64,000 bases of DNA from Neomesorhizobium albiziae. Lineage in GTDB: Bacteria > Pseudomonadota > Alphaproteobacteria > Rhizobiales > Rhizobiaceae. Positions 36,271 through 46,396 of the stretch are shown here, one piece after another. A program made the translations under genes and the position numbers. The notes under the pieces are model-generated. The model was not told the origin of the DNA. It was given only the letters and a program-made list of their open reading frames with translations, and searched no databases. Where the stretch lies: the NCBI RefSeq assembly GCF_900114255.1, contig NZ_FOSL01000004.1, forward strand, positions 1-64,000, read 5' to 3'. The stretch's first letter is position 1. Every line of letters begins with the position of its first letter.

Positions 36271-37668
36271 ATGGCTGAAAGCATGGATGCGGTTTCCGCC
36301 GCCGAAACCCGGCGCGCGCCGCGGCGAGGCATCTGGGGCTGGATGCTCTTCGACTGGGCGGCGCAACCGTTCTTCACGGTGGTCACAACATTCATCTTCG
36401 GTCCTTATTTCGTCTCGCGCATGGCTGCCGATCCGGCCATGGGGCAGGCGGCCTGGGGCTACGGCATCGCGGCGGCCGGCTTCGTCATCGCCATCCTGTC
36501 GCCGGTGCTCGGCTCCATCGCCGACCAGACCGGCCCGCGCAAGCCGTGGATCGCGGTCTTCGCGGCGATCAAGATCTTCAGCCTCTGCATGCTGTGGTTT
36601 GCAGCACCCGGATCAAGCCTGTTCTTCGCCGTCTTCTTCTTCTCGCTGGCCTCGATCGCGGCGGAGTTCTCGACCGTCTTCAACGATTCCATGATGCCCC
36701 GGCTTGTGCCCAAGGCCGAGATCGGCAAGATTTCCAACATCGCTTGGGGGCTTGGTTACCTCGGCGGCATGATCGCGCTGATCTTCGTCGTCGCGCTGCT
36801 TGCAGGCTCGCCGGAAACGGGCAAGACGATCATCGGCGCCGATCCGCTGTTCGGCCTCGACCCCAGCCTCGGCGAGGATGCACGCGCCACCGGCCCGCTG
36901 TCGGCGCTGTGGTATTTCGTCTTCATCCTGCCGATGTTCTTCTTCACCCCCGATGGCAGGAAAGGTATGCCTGTCGGTCCGGCGGTGCGCGAGGGCCTCG
37001 CGGAGCTGAAATCGACACTTGGCGAAGTGCGCCGGCGCGCAGGTATCCTGCGCTTCCTGATCGCGCGGATGATCTACCAGGACGGTGTCAACGCGCTGCT
37101 CGGCCTCGGTGGCGTATTCGCGGCGGCAATGTTTGGCTGGTCGATCACCGAGATCGGCGTTTTCGGGATCATCCTCAACGTCGTTGCGATTTTCGGCTGT
37201 CTCGTCGCCAGCCGGCTCGACACCGGGCTGGGCTCGAAAGCCGTGGTGATGATCGCGCTGGGGCTTTTGATCATCGCCACGGTGGGCATCGTTTCGACCG
37301 GGCCAGGCTATACTCTGTTCGGCGCATTGATGCTGCCGGGCGCCGACACGGGCGGGCTGTTCGGAACGCCGGCGGAAAAGGCCTACATCGTCTTCGGCCT
37401 GCTGATCGGCCTGGCATTCGGTCCGGTGCAGGCGTCGTCGCGCTCGTATCTGGCGCGCAGCGTCACGTCCGCCGAGGCGGGGCGCTACTTCGGAATCTAT
37501 GCATTGGCCGGCCGGGCTACGAGTTTCCTGGGGCCGCTCCTGGTGGCGACGGTCACCGCGCTCAGCGGTTCGCCGCGCCTCGGCATGGCGATGATCCTTG
37601 TGTTCCTGATCGGTGGCATGGCCGTGCTGTGGCCGACACCCTATCCGGCGGACAGGGTGTCGGATTAA
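36271..37668 (+). CDS. MFS transporter, UMF1 (Atg22-like) family
   Basis: The 465-residue protein has about 12 hydrophobic segments and the UMF1 N-terminal signature GWMLFDWAAQPFFTVVTTFI, followed by SPVLGSIADQTGPRKPWI. The family is related to yeast Atg22, an amino-acid effluxer, but bacterial substrates are not established. The start has GGGAGGGG just upstream. It follows the GDH gene by 27 bases on the same strand and may be co-transcribed, which would suit amino-acid exchange; this is inference. Confidence 0.85.
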   Translation: MAESMDAVSAAETRRAPRRGIWGWMLFDWAAQPFFTVVTTFIFGPYFVSRMAADPAMGQAAWGYGIAAAGFVIAILSPVLGSIADQTGPRKPWIAVFAAIKIFSLCMLWFAAPGSSLFFAVFFFSLASIAAEFSTVFNDSMMPRLVPKAEIGKISNIAWGLGYLGGMIALIFVVALLAGSPETGKTIIGADPLFGLDPSLGEDARATGPLSALWYFVFILPMFFFTPDGRKGMPVGPAVREGLAELKSTLGEVRRRAGILRFLIARMIYQDGVNALLGLGGVFAAAMFGWSITEIGVFGIILNVVAIFGCLVASRLDTGLGSKAVVMIALGLLIIATVGIVSTGPGYTLFGALMLPGADTGGLFGTPAEKAYIVFGLLIGLAFGPVQASSRSYLARSVTSAEAGRYFGIYALAGRATSFLGPLLVATVTALSGSPRLGMAMILVFLIGGMAVLWPTPYPADRVSD

Positions 37669-37707
37669 CTCTGTACTTTTCCCACATGGGGAGCGTGAAG
37701 GGGGGCT

Positions 37708-38322
37708 CTAGGAGCGCGCGGCGATCGCAGCCGCAGCACCGCCCATCGTCGCGGCGCTGATGCGGTTGGCGATCTTCATGGCGCGGGCGCTTTTCAGGAG
37801 ACGCCGTGCCTGGGCGGCGGCGACGATCCAGGCTACATCGACCGCGATCAGCACCACCACCATCGTTGCAGTCAGTTCCGCCCAGCCGAGCACGGTGACC
37901 GATCCAAGATCGATGATGGTCGGCAGGAGCGCCAGGTAGAACATCATGATCTTCGGATTGCCGAGGGTCACGGCCATGCCGGCGAAGAAAAGTTTTGCCA
38001 GCGAATCCTTCTCCGGCAGCGCGCCTTCCGCCACCGCGACCGGCGCGGTCCACATCTTCCAGGCGAGATAGAGAAGATACGCCACGCCCGCCCATTTCAG
38101 GGCGAGGAAGGCGTAGTGAAAAGTCTGCGCCACGAAGGCCAGCCCGAACACCGCAAGCGACAGCCAGATCGCCTCGCCGATCCACATCGCCGCGAGAAAC
38201 GGCAGCACGTCGCGCCAACCCTTGGAAATCACCCGCGCCACAAGGGCCGCAATCGATGGGCCGGGCGACCCGGCGGCGACGAACAATGCGGCGGCGAAAA
38301 TGAGAAGCGAGGTGAGCTGCAT
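37708..38322 (-). CDS. LysE/RhtB-family amino-acid exporter
   Basis: The 204-residue membrane protein has six hydrophobic segments and the family signature GSPGPSIAALVARVISKGWRD-type start, here AAGSPGPSIAALVARVISKG. A second conserved segment is FFAGMAVTLGNPKIMMFYLA. LysE/RhtB proteins export lysine, homoserine, threonine or related compounds. It is convergent with the UMF1 gene and stands alone. Confidence 0.88.
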   Translation of the reverse strand: MQLTSLLIFAAALFVAAGSPGPSIAALVARVISKGWRDVLPFLAAMWIGEAIWLSLAVFGLAFVAQTFHYAFLALKWAGVAYLLYLAWKMWTAPVAVAEGALPEKDSLAKLFFAGMAVTLGNPKIMMFYLALLPTIIDLGSVTVLGWAELTATMVVVLIAVDVAWIVAAAQARRLLKSARAMKIANRISAATMGGAAAAIAARS

Positions 38323-38406
38323 GACGAAACTCCTCCAAACCGGTGCGTCTTTGCCACAAATTGCGCTTTTCGTCGAGGCTGGGGGCCAGGGCGATCTTGC
38401 TAGCCG

Positions 38407-38754
38407 CTACGGCTTGCCGAGCCGCCGCTTCGGATCGTATGGGCTGTCCGGGTTGACGTCGAGGTCGACATCCCCGACGCATTTTTGCGCCTGGCTGTGC
38501 CGCTGACCGGAATGCCAAGGCCCGTCGATCAACTCGGCATGGCTGACCTTGTCCAACTCGAGGCAACGCCAGTCACCGCGCACCGGCCCTTTGCTGCCCA
38601 GCCCGTCGAACTGGAAAGTAAGCGCCTTCTCGGCTCCGTCGGAATGGCCGAGGATGATCGGGCAGATGGCGCGCGGATAGCCGTCATACATGCAAACGAC
38701 CGGCCGGCGCGCCGCCATGGCTTCGGCAAAAAGCTGGTATGTCCGGCTCGGCAT
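38407..38754 (-). CDS. Conserved hypothetical protein (115 aa)
   Basis: This soluble 115-residue protein has no signal or membrane segment. It reads as a compact beta-rich domain with the segments PVVCMYDGYPRAICPIILGH, ALTFQFDG, GDWRCLELDKVSHAEL and VDLDVNPDSPYDPKRR. I recognise near relatives as hypothetical proteins in other Rhizobiales, and the strand pattern is loosely reminiscent of WYL-type ligand-binding domains, but I assign no function. It lies 64 bases downstream of typA on the same strand. Confidence 0.7.
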   Translation of the reverse strand: MPSRTYQLFAEAMAARRPVVCMYDGYPRAICPIILGHSDGAEKALTFQFDGLGSKGPVRGDWRCLELDKVSHAELIDGPWHSGQRHSQAQKCVGDVDLDVNPDSPYDPKRRLGKP

Positions 38755-38818
38755 GCATGCTCCTCGTCACCGGGAGCATAACGCGCCGACGCCGGAAGGC
38801 GAAGCGCCGAGGCTGTCT

Positions 38819-40645
38819 TCAGGCCGCGCCGCTTACCCTGGTCTTCTCGAACCGCTTGCGCTCGTTCGGGTCGAGATAGAGCTTGCGCAGGCGGATGGTC
38901 TTCGGCGTCACCTCGACCAGCTCGTCGTCCTGAATCCAGGCGAGCGCCCGCTCCAGCGTCATGCGGATCGGCGGCGTCAGCTTGACCGCCTCGTCCTTGC
39001 CGGCGGCGCGGATGTTGGTCAGCTTCTTGCCCTTGAGAACGTTGACCTCCAGGTCGTTGTCCCTGGAGTGGATGCCGATGATCATGCCCTGATAGACCTT
39101 GACGCCCGGGTCGATGACCATCGGGCCGCGGTCTTCGAGGTTCCACATGGCATAGGCGACGGACTCGCCCTGTTCGTTGGAGATCAAAACGCCGTTGGTG
39201 CGGCCGGGCAGTTCGCCCTTGTAGGGCTGGTAGGAATTGAACAGCCGGTTCATCACCGCCGTGCCGCGCGTGTCGGTCAGAAGTTCCGACTGATAGCCGA
39301 TCAGGCCGCGGGTCGGCGCATGGAAGACCAGGCGCTGGCGGTTGCCGCCCGAGGGACGCAGCTCGATCATCTCTGCCTTGCGCTCCGACATTTTCTGCAC
39401 GACGACGCCGGCATGCTCCTCATCGACGTCGATGACGACTTCCTCGACAGGCTCCAGGAGTTCGCCGTTTTCGCCCTTCTGCATGACGACGCGCGGGCGC
39501 GACACGGCAAGCTCGAAGCCTTCGCGGCGCATCGTCTCGATCAGCACCGCGAGCTGCAATTCGCCACGGCCGGAGACGAAGAAGGAATCCTTGTCCGCCG
39601 ATTCCTCGATCTTCAGCGCCACATTGCCTTCCGCTTCGCGCAGCAGGCGGTCGCGGATGACGCGGCTGGTCACCTTGTCGCCTTCGGTGCCGGCGAGCGG
39701 GCTGTCGTTGACCAGGAAAGACATGGTGACGGTCGGCGGGTCGATCGGCTGGGCGTGCAGCGGCTCGGTCACCGACGGGTCGCAGAAGGTGTCGGCGACG
39801 GTGCCTTTCGACAGGCCGGCGATGGCGACGATGTCGCCCGCCTGCGCGTCTTCGATCGGCTGGCGTTCCAGGCCGCGGAAGGCCAGGATTTTCGAGACCC
39901 GGCCGGTTTCGAGCAACGAGCCGTCATGGTGCAGCACCTTTACGGCCTGGTTCGACTTCAGCGAACCGCTCTCGATGCGGCCGGTGATGATGCGGCCGAG
40001 GAACGGGTTGGCTTCCAGGATGGTGCCGATCATGCGGAATGGACCGGGGTGAACGGTCGGCGCCGGAACGTGCTTGAGCACGAGATCGAACAGTGGCGCC
40101 AGGCCCTGGTCCTTTGGACCCTCCGGGTTCTCCGAGACCCAGCCATCGCGGCCCGAGCCATAGAGAATGGGGAAGTCGAGCTGCTCGTCGGTGGCGTCGA
40201 GCGCGGCGAAAAGATCGAACACCTCGTTGACCACCTCGACATGGCGGGCATCGGGGCGATCGATCTTGTTGATCACCACGATCGGCCGCAGGCCTACCTT
40301 CAGCGCCTTGCCGACGACGAACTTGGTCTGCGGCATCGGGCCTTCGGCGGCGTCGACCAGCACGATGGCCGAATCCACCATCGACAGGATGCGCTCCACC
40401 TCGCCGCCGAAATCGGCGTGGCCCGGAGTGTCGACGATATTGATGCGGGTATCCTTCCAGTCGACCGAGGTCGCCTTGGCGAGGATGGTGATGCCACGCT
40501 CCTTTTCGAGGTCGTTCGAGTCCATCGCACGTTCAGCGACGCGCTGGTTTTCGCGGAACGAGCCGGATTGCTTCAGAAGCTGGTCGACCAGCGTGGTTTT
40601 CCCATGGTCGACGTGTGCGATGATCGCGATATTGCGGAGATTCAT
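38819..40645 (-). CDS. typA: TypA/BipA ribosome-associated GTPase
   Basis: The start at 40645 gives 608 residues, the normal family length. G motifs are [23 protein letters not shown] and [10 protein letters not shown]. Domains II, III and V follow, with [20 protein letters not shown] and the family-specific C-terminal domain ([20 protein letters not shown]). BipA binds 70S ribosomes and supports 50S assembly at low temperature and stress adaptation. It is divergent from the adenylate cyclase gene, with about 230 bases between starts. Confidence 0.96.
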   Translation of the reverse strand: MNLRNIAIIAHVDHGKTTLVDQLLKQSGSFRENQRVAERAMDSNDLEKERGITILAKATSVDWKDTRINIVDTPGHADFGGEVERILSMVDSAIVLVDAAEGPMPQTKFVVGKALKVGLRPIVVINKIDRPDARHVEVVNEVFDLFAALDATDEQLDFPILYGSGRDGWVSENPEGPKDQGLAPLFDLVLKHVPAPTVHPGPFRMIGTILEANPFLGRIITGRIESGSLKSNQAVKVLHHDGSLLETGRVSKILAFRGLERQPIEDAQAGDIVAIAGLSKGTVADTFCDPSVTEPLHAQPIDPPTVTMSFLVNDSPLAGTEGDKVTSRVIRDRLLREAEGNVALKIEESADKDSFFVSGRGELQLAVLIETMRREGFELAVSRPRVVMQKGENGELLEPVEEVVIDVDEEHAGVVVQKMSERKAEMIELRPSGGNRQRLVFHAPTRGLIGYQSELLTDTRGTAVMNRLFNSYQPYKGELPGRTNGVLISNEQGESVAYAMWNLEDRGPMVIDPGVKVYQGMIIGIHSRDNDLEVNVLKGKKLTNIRAAGKDEAVKLTPPIRMTLERALAWIQDDELVEVTPKTIRLRKLYLDPNERKRFEKTRVSGAA

Positions 40646-40876
40646 GGTTTCACTCGGGAGATTAAGGGGCGCGAACCGATGGCGCCCAATTTCGTTGGCG
40701 CGCTCATACAGGTTTTTTCGCAGCTGCGAAAGGGGGACGGATTGGCGCGGCAAGCAATGCAGCTCCACGGTTTCGTGATGGCAACCGTGGATTGACCGGA
40801 CGCGGCAGCTGGCGCTTATTGGCCGAAACTGCCGAATCTCTGCCGCAGGCTGTCAACAAGGAGTACAGAACTGCCT

Positions 40877-42595
40877 ATGGCCGTACCGCAATTATCGCAG
40901 GCTCGAGCGGAAGAATGGCTGTCCGACAAGAAGCTGCGGACAGCCCGGCTGGCATCAGGACTGGTGCTGATGGCTTTTGTCACCATGCACCTCCTGAACC
41001 ACGCGCTGTTGCTGGTATCCATTCCGGCGGCGGAGGCCGTCCGCCCGTGGTTCCTGCTGATCTGGCGCAATCCGCTGGGTAGCGTCGTCCTTTACGGCGC
41101 TGTCGTCGTCCATCTCCTGCTGGTGCTCCTGGCGCTCTACCGGCGGCGTTCGCTGGTGATGCCGGCGCGCGAGGCCCTCCAGGTGTTTTTCGGGCTGGCG
41201 ATACCGCTTTTGCTGGCCGAACACGTCATCGGCACCCGCGTCATGCATACGCTGACCGGCGTCGAGGATGATTATAAATACGTATTGCGGGCGCTGTGGA
41301 TCGACAATCCCGTGGTCGGGTTCTGGCAGGCGGTTGCTGTGGTCGTCGTGTGGGGGCATGGCTGCCTCGGCCTGTATTTCTGGCTGCGCTACCGGCCCTG
41401 GTATCCGCGCGCCGCGCCCTGGCTGCTAGTTGCCGCCGTGCTTGTTCCCGTGCTGGCCTTGCTCGGCTTTGCCGATGGCGGCAGGGCGGTGGCGGAAACC
41501 GACTACGTCGCGTCGGCTGTCGACCCCGCAATCATCGAGCAGGGCGTACGCGTGAAAGGCTGGCTTCTGCCGGCAGTCAGGGGCTCGTTCGCGGCGATGC
41601 TGGCGGCGGTATTCGCGCTGCGGGCGTTGCGGATGCGGCGCGAACGCCGCAACCTCGTTGAGATCCGCTATTCCGACGGCCATGTCGTGCGTGTCGCCAA
41701 AGGCCACAGCGTGCTTGAGGCGAGCCGCATGGGCGGCATCCCGCATTATGCGGTCTGCGGCGGCAAAGGCCGCTGCTCGACCTGCCGCATCAAGATATCC
41801 GAGGGACTGGACGATATGCCTCCCGCGGGTCCGATCGAACGGGCGACACTTGCCAGGATTGGCGCCGACCCGGACGTTCGGCTCGCCTGCCAGCTGCATC
41901 CAACCAGCGATCTCAGCGTCACGCCGCTGCTCATTCCAGACCGCCGCCGCGCACTTACGCTTGCCACGCAGCCTGCAACGCCCGGCCGCGAGCGCGAGAT
42001 CGCCATCCTTTTCTGCGACATCAGGAGCTTCACCGAACTCTCCGATCACCGGCTTCCCTTCGATATCGTGTTCCTCCTCAACCGCTATTTTGCAATGGTT
42101 GGGAAGGCTGTCGAACAAGCGGGCGGACGCATGGACAAATTCATCGGCGACGGCGCAATGGCGCTGTTCGGCGTCGACACCACCAATGTCGAGGCCTGCC
42201 GGCAGGCCCTGGTCGCCGCGGCCGTCATCCTCGATGACCTCCAGCGGCTCAACGACGAGCTCGCCGGCGAGATCAATGCGCCGCTGCGGGTGGCGATCGG
42301 CATCCACGCCGGCCCGGCCATCGTCGGCGCGATGGGCTACCGCGAAGTCATGCACGTCACCGCCATCGGCGACACCGTCAACGTCGCCAGCCGGCTCGAA
42401 CTGGTCGCCAAGGAGCTGGACGCCTCGGTGGTCGTCTCCGAACAGGCGGTGCGGCTCTCGGGCCTCGACCTTTCCGCCTTCGATATCCGCGAAGTCGACA
42501 TTCGCGGCCGCGCCCAGCCACTGCAGGTGCGCGTCGTGCCGCAGGGATCGACGATCGCCATCGCCGGCCAATCGCAACTGGTCAGCGCGGCTTGA
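40877..42595 (+). CDS. cyaC: Redox-responsive adenylate cyclase with haem-type membrane anchor and 2Fe-2S domain
   Basis: The 572-residue protein combines three modules. A six-helix membrane anchor (about 22-250) carries histidines at 38/42, 79, 116 and 161, the tetra-His pattern of dihaem succinate-quinone oxidoreductase anchors. A ferredoxin domain (about 262-350) has Cys294, Cys300, Cys303 and Cys338 (CGGKGRCSTC). A class III cyclase domain (about 372-560) has metal Asp381 in FCDIRSFTEL and Asp425 in DKFIGDGAMALFG. S. meliloti CyaC has been described with this architecture and with activity that responds to quinone redox state. The protein should make cAMP according to respiratory state. 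It stands alone. Confidence 0.88.
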   Translation: MAVPQLSQARAEEWLSDKKLRTARLASGLVLMAFVTMHLLNHALLLVSIPAAEAVRPWFLLIWRNPLGSVVLYGAVVVHLLLVLLALYRRRSLVMPAREALQVFFGLAIPLLLAEHVIGTRVMHTLTGVEDDYKYVLRALWIDNPVVGFWQAVAVVVVWGHGCLGLYFWLRYRPWYPRAAPWLLVAAVLVPVLALLGFADGGRAVAETDYVASAVDPAIIEQGVRVKGWLLPAVRGSFAAMLAAVFALRALRMRRERRNLVEIRYSDGHVVRVAKGHSVLEASRMGGIPHYAVCGGKGRCSTCRIKISEGLDDMPPAGPIERATLARIGADPDVRLACQLHPTSDLSVTPLLIPDRRRALTLATQPATPGREREIAILFCDIRSFTELSDHRLPFDIVFLLNRYFAMVGKAVEQAGGRMDKFIGDGAMALFGVDTTNVEACRQALVAAAVILDDLQRLNDELAGEINAPLRVAIGIHAGPAIVGAMGYREVMHVTAIGDTVNVASRLELVAKELDASVVVSEQAVRLSGLDLSAFDIREVDIRGRAQPLQVRVVPQGSTIAIAGQSQLVSAA

Positions 42596-42648
42596 CGGGC
42601 AACGATGGCCGGCCGAACGGCTGGCCATCGTCATGCAGGCGCCGCCAA

Positions 42649-42753
42649 GAGCGTTTCCAGGAAAAGTGAGTAGCGGTTTTCCGGTTCGGAAACGCGACAA
42701 AACGAAGACCTGGAGCGGCTGAACGATTCCATGGAATCGTGAACCGCTCCAGG
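42649..42753. repeat. Interspersed palindromic repeat, family 2
   Basis: Two nested hairpins: GCGTTTCC...GGAAACGC with an internal AGGAAAAGTG...CGGTTTTCC core, and CCTGGAGCGG...CCGCTCCAGG with internal ACGATTCCATGGAATCGT. It fills the space between the convergent cyaC and phoD genes. Confidence 0.75.
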
Positions 42754-42760
42754 AAGGCAA

Positions 42761-44338
42761 TCAGGCCGAACGGACCGGATCGAGCGTCACCTTGTAGAGC
42801 TCGATGTCGTCGCGATCCATCAGCCGCACCGTCATCTGCTCGCCGGCGCCGTTAATGTCCACCAGGCCGAAGAACTGCAGACCGGCCGAAGGCGGAAGGT
42901 TCTGACCCTGCTCGGCGGTCGGCGCCTTCACATATTTCAGCTCGGGCCCGAAGGTCGGGTCGAGATCGCCGGGACCGAACGTGCCGGCGTGCAGCGGGCC
43001 GGAGACGAACTCCCAGAACGGGTTGAAGTCCTGAAATGCCGCTTTGTCGGGATTGTAGTAGTGCGCGGCGGTGTAGTGGACATCGGCGGTGAACCAGACC
43101 GTGTTGTCGATGCCGGCGGTCTTGATGTAGCGCAGGAGATCGGCGATCTCGAGTTCGCGGCCGCTTGCAGCTCCCGGTTGGCCGTTGGCGATCGCTTCGG
43201 CGCCCTTCTTGTTGGCCGCGTCATTCCATACGATGATGCCGAGCGGCATGTCCGAGGCAATCACCTTCCAGGTTGCCTTGGAATTGGCCAGCTCGCGCTT
43301 CAGCCACTTCACCTGCTCTTCGCCGAGAATACGCGACTGCGGCGTCATCTCGGTTTCGACGGCGTCGCCATTGGGGCCGCGATAGGAGCGCAAATCGAGG
43401 AAGAACACGTCGAGCAGCGGCCCGTAGGCGATCTTGCGGTAGACCCTGCCCGGTTCGGCCGGCGTGAAGCGGATCGGCGTCATCTCATGAAAGGCGCGCG
43501 CGGCGCGCGACTGCAGCAGCGCCACCGACTTTTCCTTGTAGCGGTCATCCGCCGTCAGGTCTTTCGAAGATGACCAGTTGTTGACCACCTCATGGTCATC
43601 CCACTGGAAGAAGGTCGGGCACACGGCGTTGAAGGCCATGCAATGCTCGTCCATCATGTTGTATTTCCACTGGCCACGGTACTCGGCGAGCGTCTCCGCG
43701 ACCTTGCTCTTCTCCTCGGTAAGCACCTTGTTCTGCCATTTGGTGCCGTCCTTCAGGTCGACTTCCGCCTTCAACGGCCCATCGGCATAGATCGTGTCAC
43801 CCGAATGCAGGAAGAAGTCCGGCGTGTGTTTCGCCATCGTCGCATAGGTGTAGATGCCCTTGTCGTCGATGCCCCAGCCCTGGCCGACCGTGTCGCCGGA
43901 CCAGGCGAAACGGATGTCGCGCTTCGACATCGGCGCCGTCTTGAAGCGGCCGACGATCGGTTCCGAGACGACATTGAGGTCGGACAGATCGGCAAGCGTC
44001 ATCCGGTAGAAAATATCCTGATCCGAAGCGAGGTCGGTCAGGAGCCGCTTCGCCGTGAAATCGCTCTCCGGCACGGCGTCGAGCGTCGCCAGCTTGCGCG
44101 CATTGGCGAAGCTTTCGGTGGTCGACACTTCGAACATGACGCGCGAAGGCCGGTCCGCGCGTGTCCAGATCACGCCGGAGGTGGTGTCGACATCGCCGGA
44201 CTGCACGCCGTGGGTGAACTGGGGCCGCGCATTGGCGCGGGAATAGAAGGGAAGCGCCAGTCCGGAGGCGCCGACAAGGCCGGCGGCACTCGCCGAGGTC
44301 ACGAAAGCGCGGCGGGTCAGTTTCAGGCGGGGGTTCAT
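42761..44338 (-). CDS. phoD: Alkaline phosphatase D-type phosphodiesterase (PhoD)
   Basis: The start at 44338 has GGAGA upstream and gives 525 residues. A Tat signal (KLTRRAFVTSASAAGLVGAS) precedes the mature N-terminus typical of Bacillus PhoD-like enzymes (FTHGVQSGDVDTTSGVIWTR). Catalytic segments include FAWSGDTVGQ, LHSGDTIYADG, WDDHEVVNNW, ASDMPLG and WFTADVHYTAAHYY, which supply the Fe/Ca ligands. PhoD releases phosphate from phosphomono- and diesters in the periplasm, usually under phosphate limitation. No Pho box was identified with confidence upstream. Confidence 0.93.
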   Translation of the reverse strand: MNPRLKLTRRAFVTSASAAGLVGASGLALPFYSRANARPQFTHGVQSGDVDTTSGVIWTRADRPSRVMFEVSTTESFANARKLATLDAVPESDFTAKRLLTDLASDQDIFYRMTLADLSDLNVVSEPIVGRFKTAPMSKRDIRFAWSGDTVGQGWGIDDKGIYTYATMAKHTPDFFLHSGDTIYADGPLKAEVDLKDGTKWQNKVLTEEKSKVAETLAEYRGQWKYNMMDEHCMAFNAVCPTFFQWDDHEVVNNWSSSKDLTADDRYKEKSVALLQSRAARAFHEMTPIRFTPAEPGRVYRKIAYGPLLDVFFLDLRSYRGPNGDAVETEMTPQSRILGEEQVKWLKRELANSKATWKVIASDMPLGIIVWNDAANKKGAEAIANGQPGAASGRELEIADLLRYIKTAGIDNTVWFTADVHYTAAHYYNPDKAAFQDFNPFWEFVSGPLHAGTFGPGDLDPTFGPELKYVKAPTAEQGQNLPPSAGLQFFGLVDINGAGEQMTVRLMDRDDIELYKVTLDPVRSA

Positions 44339-44460
44339 GGCTGTCTCCGGGATGGCGTTGAACGGAGCGCGCACACTCCGTTGCCCGGGTGGCAGGACGA
44401 TTTCAGTTGCGTGAATTTTTGTTGAAACTTCCGTGACGTCGCGATGCCGCCAGACGGAAA

Positions 44461-44486
44461 CACCCGGCGCGTCGCCGCGCCGGGTG
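44461..44486 (-). terminator. Rho-independent terminator of the MHS transporter gene
   Basis: The inverted repeat CACCCGGCGCG / CGCGCCGGGTG with a 4-base loop lies 24 bases after the stop of the minus-strand transporter gene. On that strand it is followed by TTT. It would separate the transporter from the downstream phoD gene. Confidence 0.75.
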
Positions 44487-44509
44487 CAATTTCGGTTCGG
44501 ATCAGCCGT

Positions 44510-46396
44510 TCAGTCCTTGGCGTGCAGATCGGTGCCCAGCGTATCCTTGACGAAGAGCGTGCCGATGATGAGCGACATCGCGGCTATGGCGATCGGATAC
44601 CAGAGGCCGTAGTAGATATCGCCCCTCGCCGCGCTCATGGCAAAGACTGTCGCCGGCAGCAGGCCGCCGAACCAGCCGTTGCCGATGTGGTAAGGCAGCG
44701 ACATGCCGGTGTAGCGGATGCGGGTCGGGAACATCTCGACCAGGATCGCCGCGATCGGGCCGTACACCATCGTCACATAGATGACGAGCACGAACAGGAT
44801 GGCGATGACCATCGGCCAGTTCACCTGGTCGGCAGCCGCAACCATCGTGAAGGCGCCGGCAGCCGGGATGCTGTAGGCCGTGATCTCGGTTGCGCCAGCC
44901 GCCTCTTCCGCGGTCAACACCTTGTCCTTCACCGCCTGGTCGAGAGGAATGGTCTTCTTCTCGCCGGCGCGGATCGCCGCGGCATCCAGGGTGACTTCCG
45001 GATTGGCCGCAATGAAGGCGTCGAGTTTCTGGTCGGCAACCGTTGCCGCGCCGCGAACCAGCGGATAACCGCCGTCATGGAGGGCAATGTTGACGGCCTT
45101 CTCGAACGCCTTGCCGAGACCGGCCGCCTTGTCGCCCGCGGCAACCGCATCATAGGACGTTACCGTTTCCTCGCCGATCTTGACGGTTGCAGCAGTTCCC
45201 GGCGCTGCGGTCGCGACCACATCGTAGGGAACGGAATTGCGGGTCAGGAACGAAGTGGCGATGTCGCAAGACGTCGTGAACTTCGCCGTGCCGACCGGGT
45301 TGAACTGGAACTTGCAGTCGCCCGGAGCGGCTGTCACCGTTGCCCGCGTGTTCTGCTGCGCGGTGGCGAGCGCCGGATTGGCGGCCCAGGTCAGTGCCTT
45401 GAACAGCGGGAAGTAGGTGACGATGGCGAGCGCCAGGCCGGCCATGATGATCGGCTTGCGGCCGATCTTGTCCGACAGCCAGCCGAACAGGATGAAGCCG
45501 AACGTGCCGAGCGCCAGCGCGATCGCGATCATGATGTTGACCGAGCGGGCGTCGACCTTGAGCACGTTCTGCAGGAAGAACAGCGCGTAGAACTGGCCGG
45601 AATACCACACAACGGCCTGGCCGGCGGTGAGGCCGAGCAGCGCCAGGATGGCGATCTTGGCGTTCTTCCACTGGCCGAAGGCTTCCGACAACGGGGCCTT
45701 GGAGCCCTTGCCCTCTTCCTTCATGCGCACGAAGGTCGGCGACTCGTTCAGCGAAAGCCGAATCCAGACCGAAATGCCGAGCAGGATGAAGGAAAGCAGG
45801 AACGGAATGCGCCAGCCCCAGGCCGCGAACATTTCCTTGGTCATCGAGCCTTGCACGATGAGGATGACGATCAGCGACAGGAACAGGCCGAGCGTCGCCG
45901 TGGTCTGGATCCATGACGTGTAGAAGCCACGCTTGTCGTCAGGTGCATGCTCGGCGACATAGGTCGCCGCGCCGCCATATTCGCCGCCGAGCGCCAGGCC
46001 CTGCAGCATGCGCAATGCGATCAGGATGACCGGCGCCGCGATGCCCCAGGTAGCGGAGCCCGGCAGCAGGCCGACCAGGAAGGTCGACAGGCCCATGATC
46101 AGGATGGTGACCAGGAAGGTGTATTTGCGGCCGACAAGGTCGCCGATGCGGCCGAACACCAGCGCGCCGAACGGGCGCACCAGGAAGCCTGCGGCGAAAG
46201 CCAGCAGCGCGAAGATGTTGCGTGTCGCTTCCGGATAGGAGGCGAAGAAGGTCGCGCCGATGAAGGCGGCGAGCGATCCGTAGAGATAGAAATCGTACCA
46301 TTCGAACACGGTGCCGAGCGAGGAAGCGAAGATGACCTTCTTTTCCTCTCTCGTCATGCCGCGGCTTGCGCCACCGGCCGTCGATGCCATTGCCAT
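44510..46396 (-). CDS. MHS-type MFS transporter with large periplasmic insert
   Basis: The start at 46396 follows GGGAGG and gives 628 residues, compared with about 430-450 for usual metabolite:H+ symporters. The MHS signatures are present: GTVFEWYDFYLYGSLAAFIG, GRIGDLVGRKYTF and LQGLALGGEYGGAATYVAEH. Between helix 9 and helix 10 (about 337-526) is a ~190-residue hydrophilic insert with two cysteines (361 and 377) that by topology faces the periplasm. Related proteins carry proline, betaine, alpha-ketoglutarate or shikimate; the substrate here is unknown. Confidence 0.88.
   Translation of the reverse strand: MAMASTAGGASRGMTREEKKVIFASSLGTVFEWYDFYLYGSLAAFIGATFFASYPEATRNIFALLAFAAGFLVRPFGALVFGRIGDLVGRKYTFLVTILIMGLSTFLVGLLPGSATWGIAAPVILIALRMLQGLALGGEYGGAATYVAEHAPDDKRGFYTSWIQTTATLGLFLSLIVILIVQGSMTKEMFAAWGWRIPFLLSFILLGISVWIRLSLNESPTFVRMKEEGKGSKAPLSEAFGQWKNAKIAILALLGLTAGQAVVWYSGQFYALFFLQNVLKVDARSVNIMIAIALALGTFGFILFGWLSDKIGRKPIIMAGLALAIVTYFPLFKALTWAANPALATAQQNTRATVTAAPGDCKFQFNPVGTAKFTTSCDIATSFLTRNSVPYDVVATAAPGTAATVKIGEETVTSYDAVAAGDKAAGLGKAFEKAVNIALHDGGYPLVRGAATVADQKLDAFIAANPEVTLDAAAIRAGEKKTIPLDQAVKDKVLTAEEAAGATEITAYSIPAAGAFTMVAAADQVNWPMVIAILFVLVIYVTMVYGPIAAILVEMFPTRIRYTGMSLPYHIGNGWFGGLLPATVFAMSAARGDIYYGLWYPIAIAAMSLIIGTLFVKDTLGTDLHAKD

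Noticed and set aside
38690-40795. 701-codon open frame on the plus strand
   Set aside because: Complement of typA, whose GTPase motifs are unambiguous.
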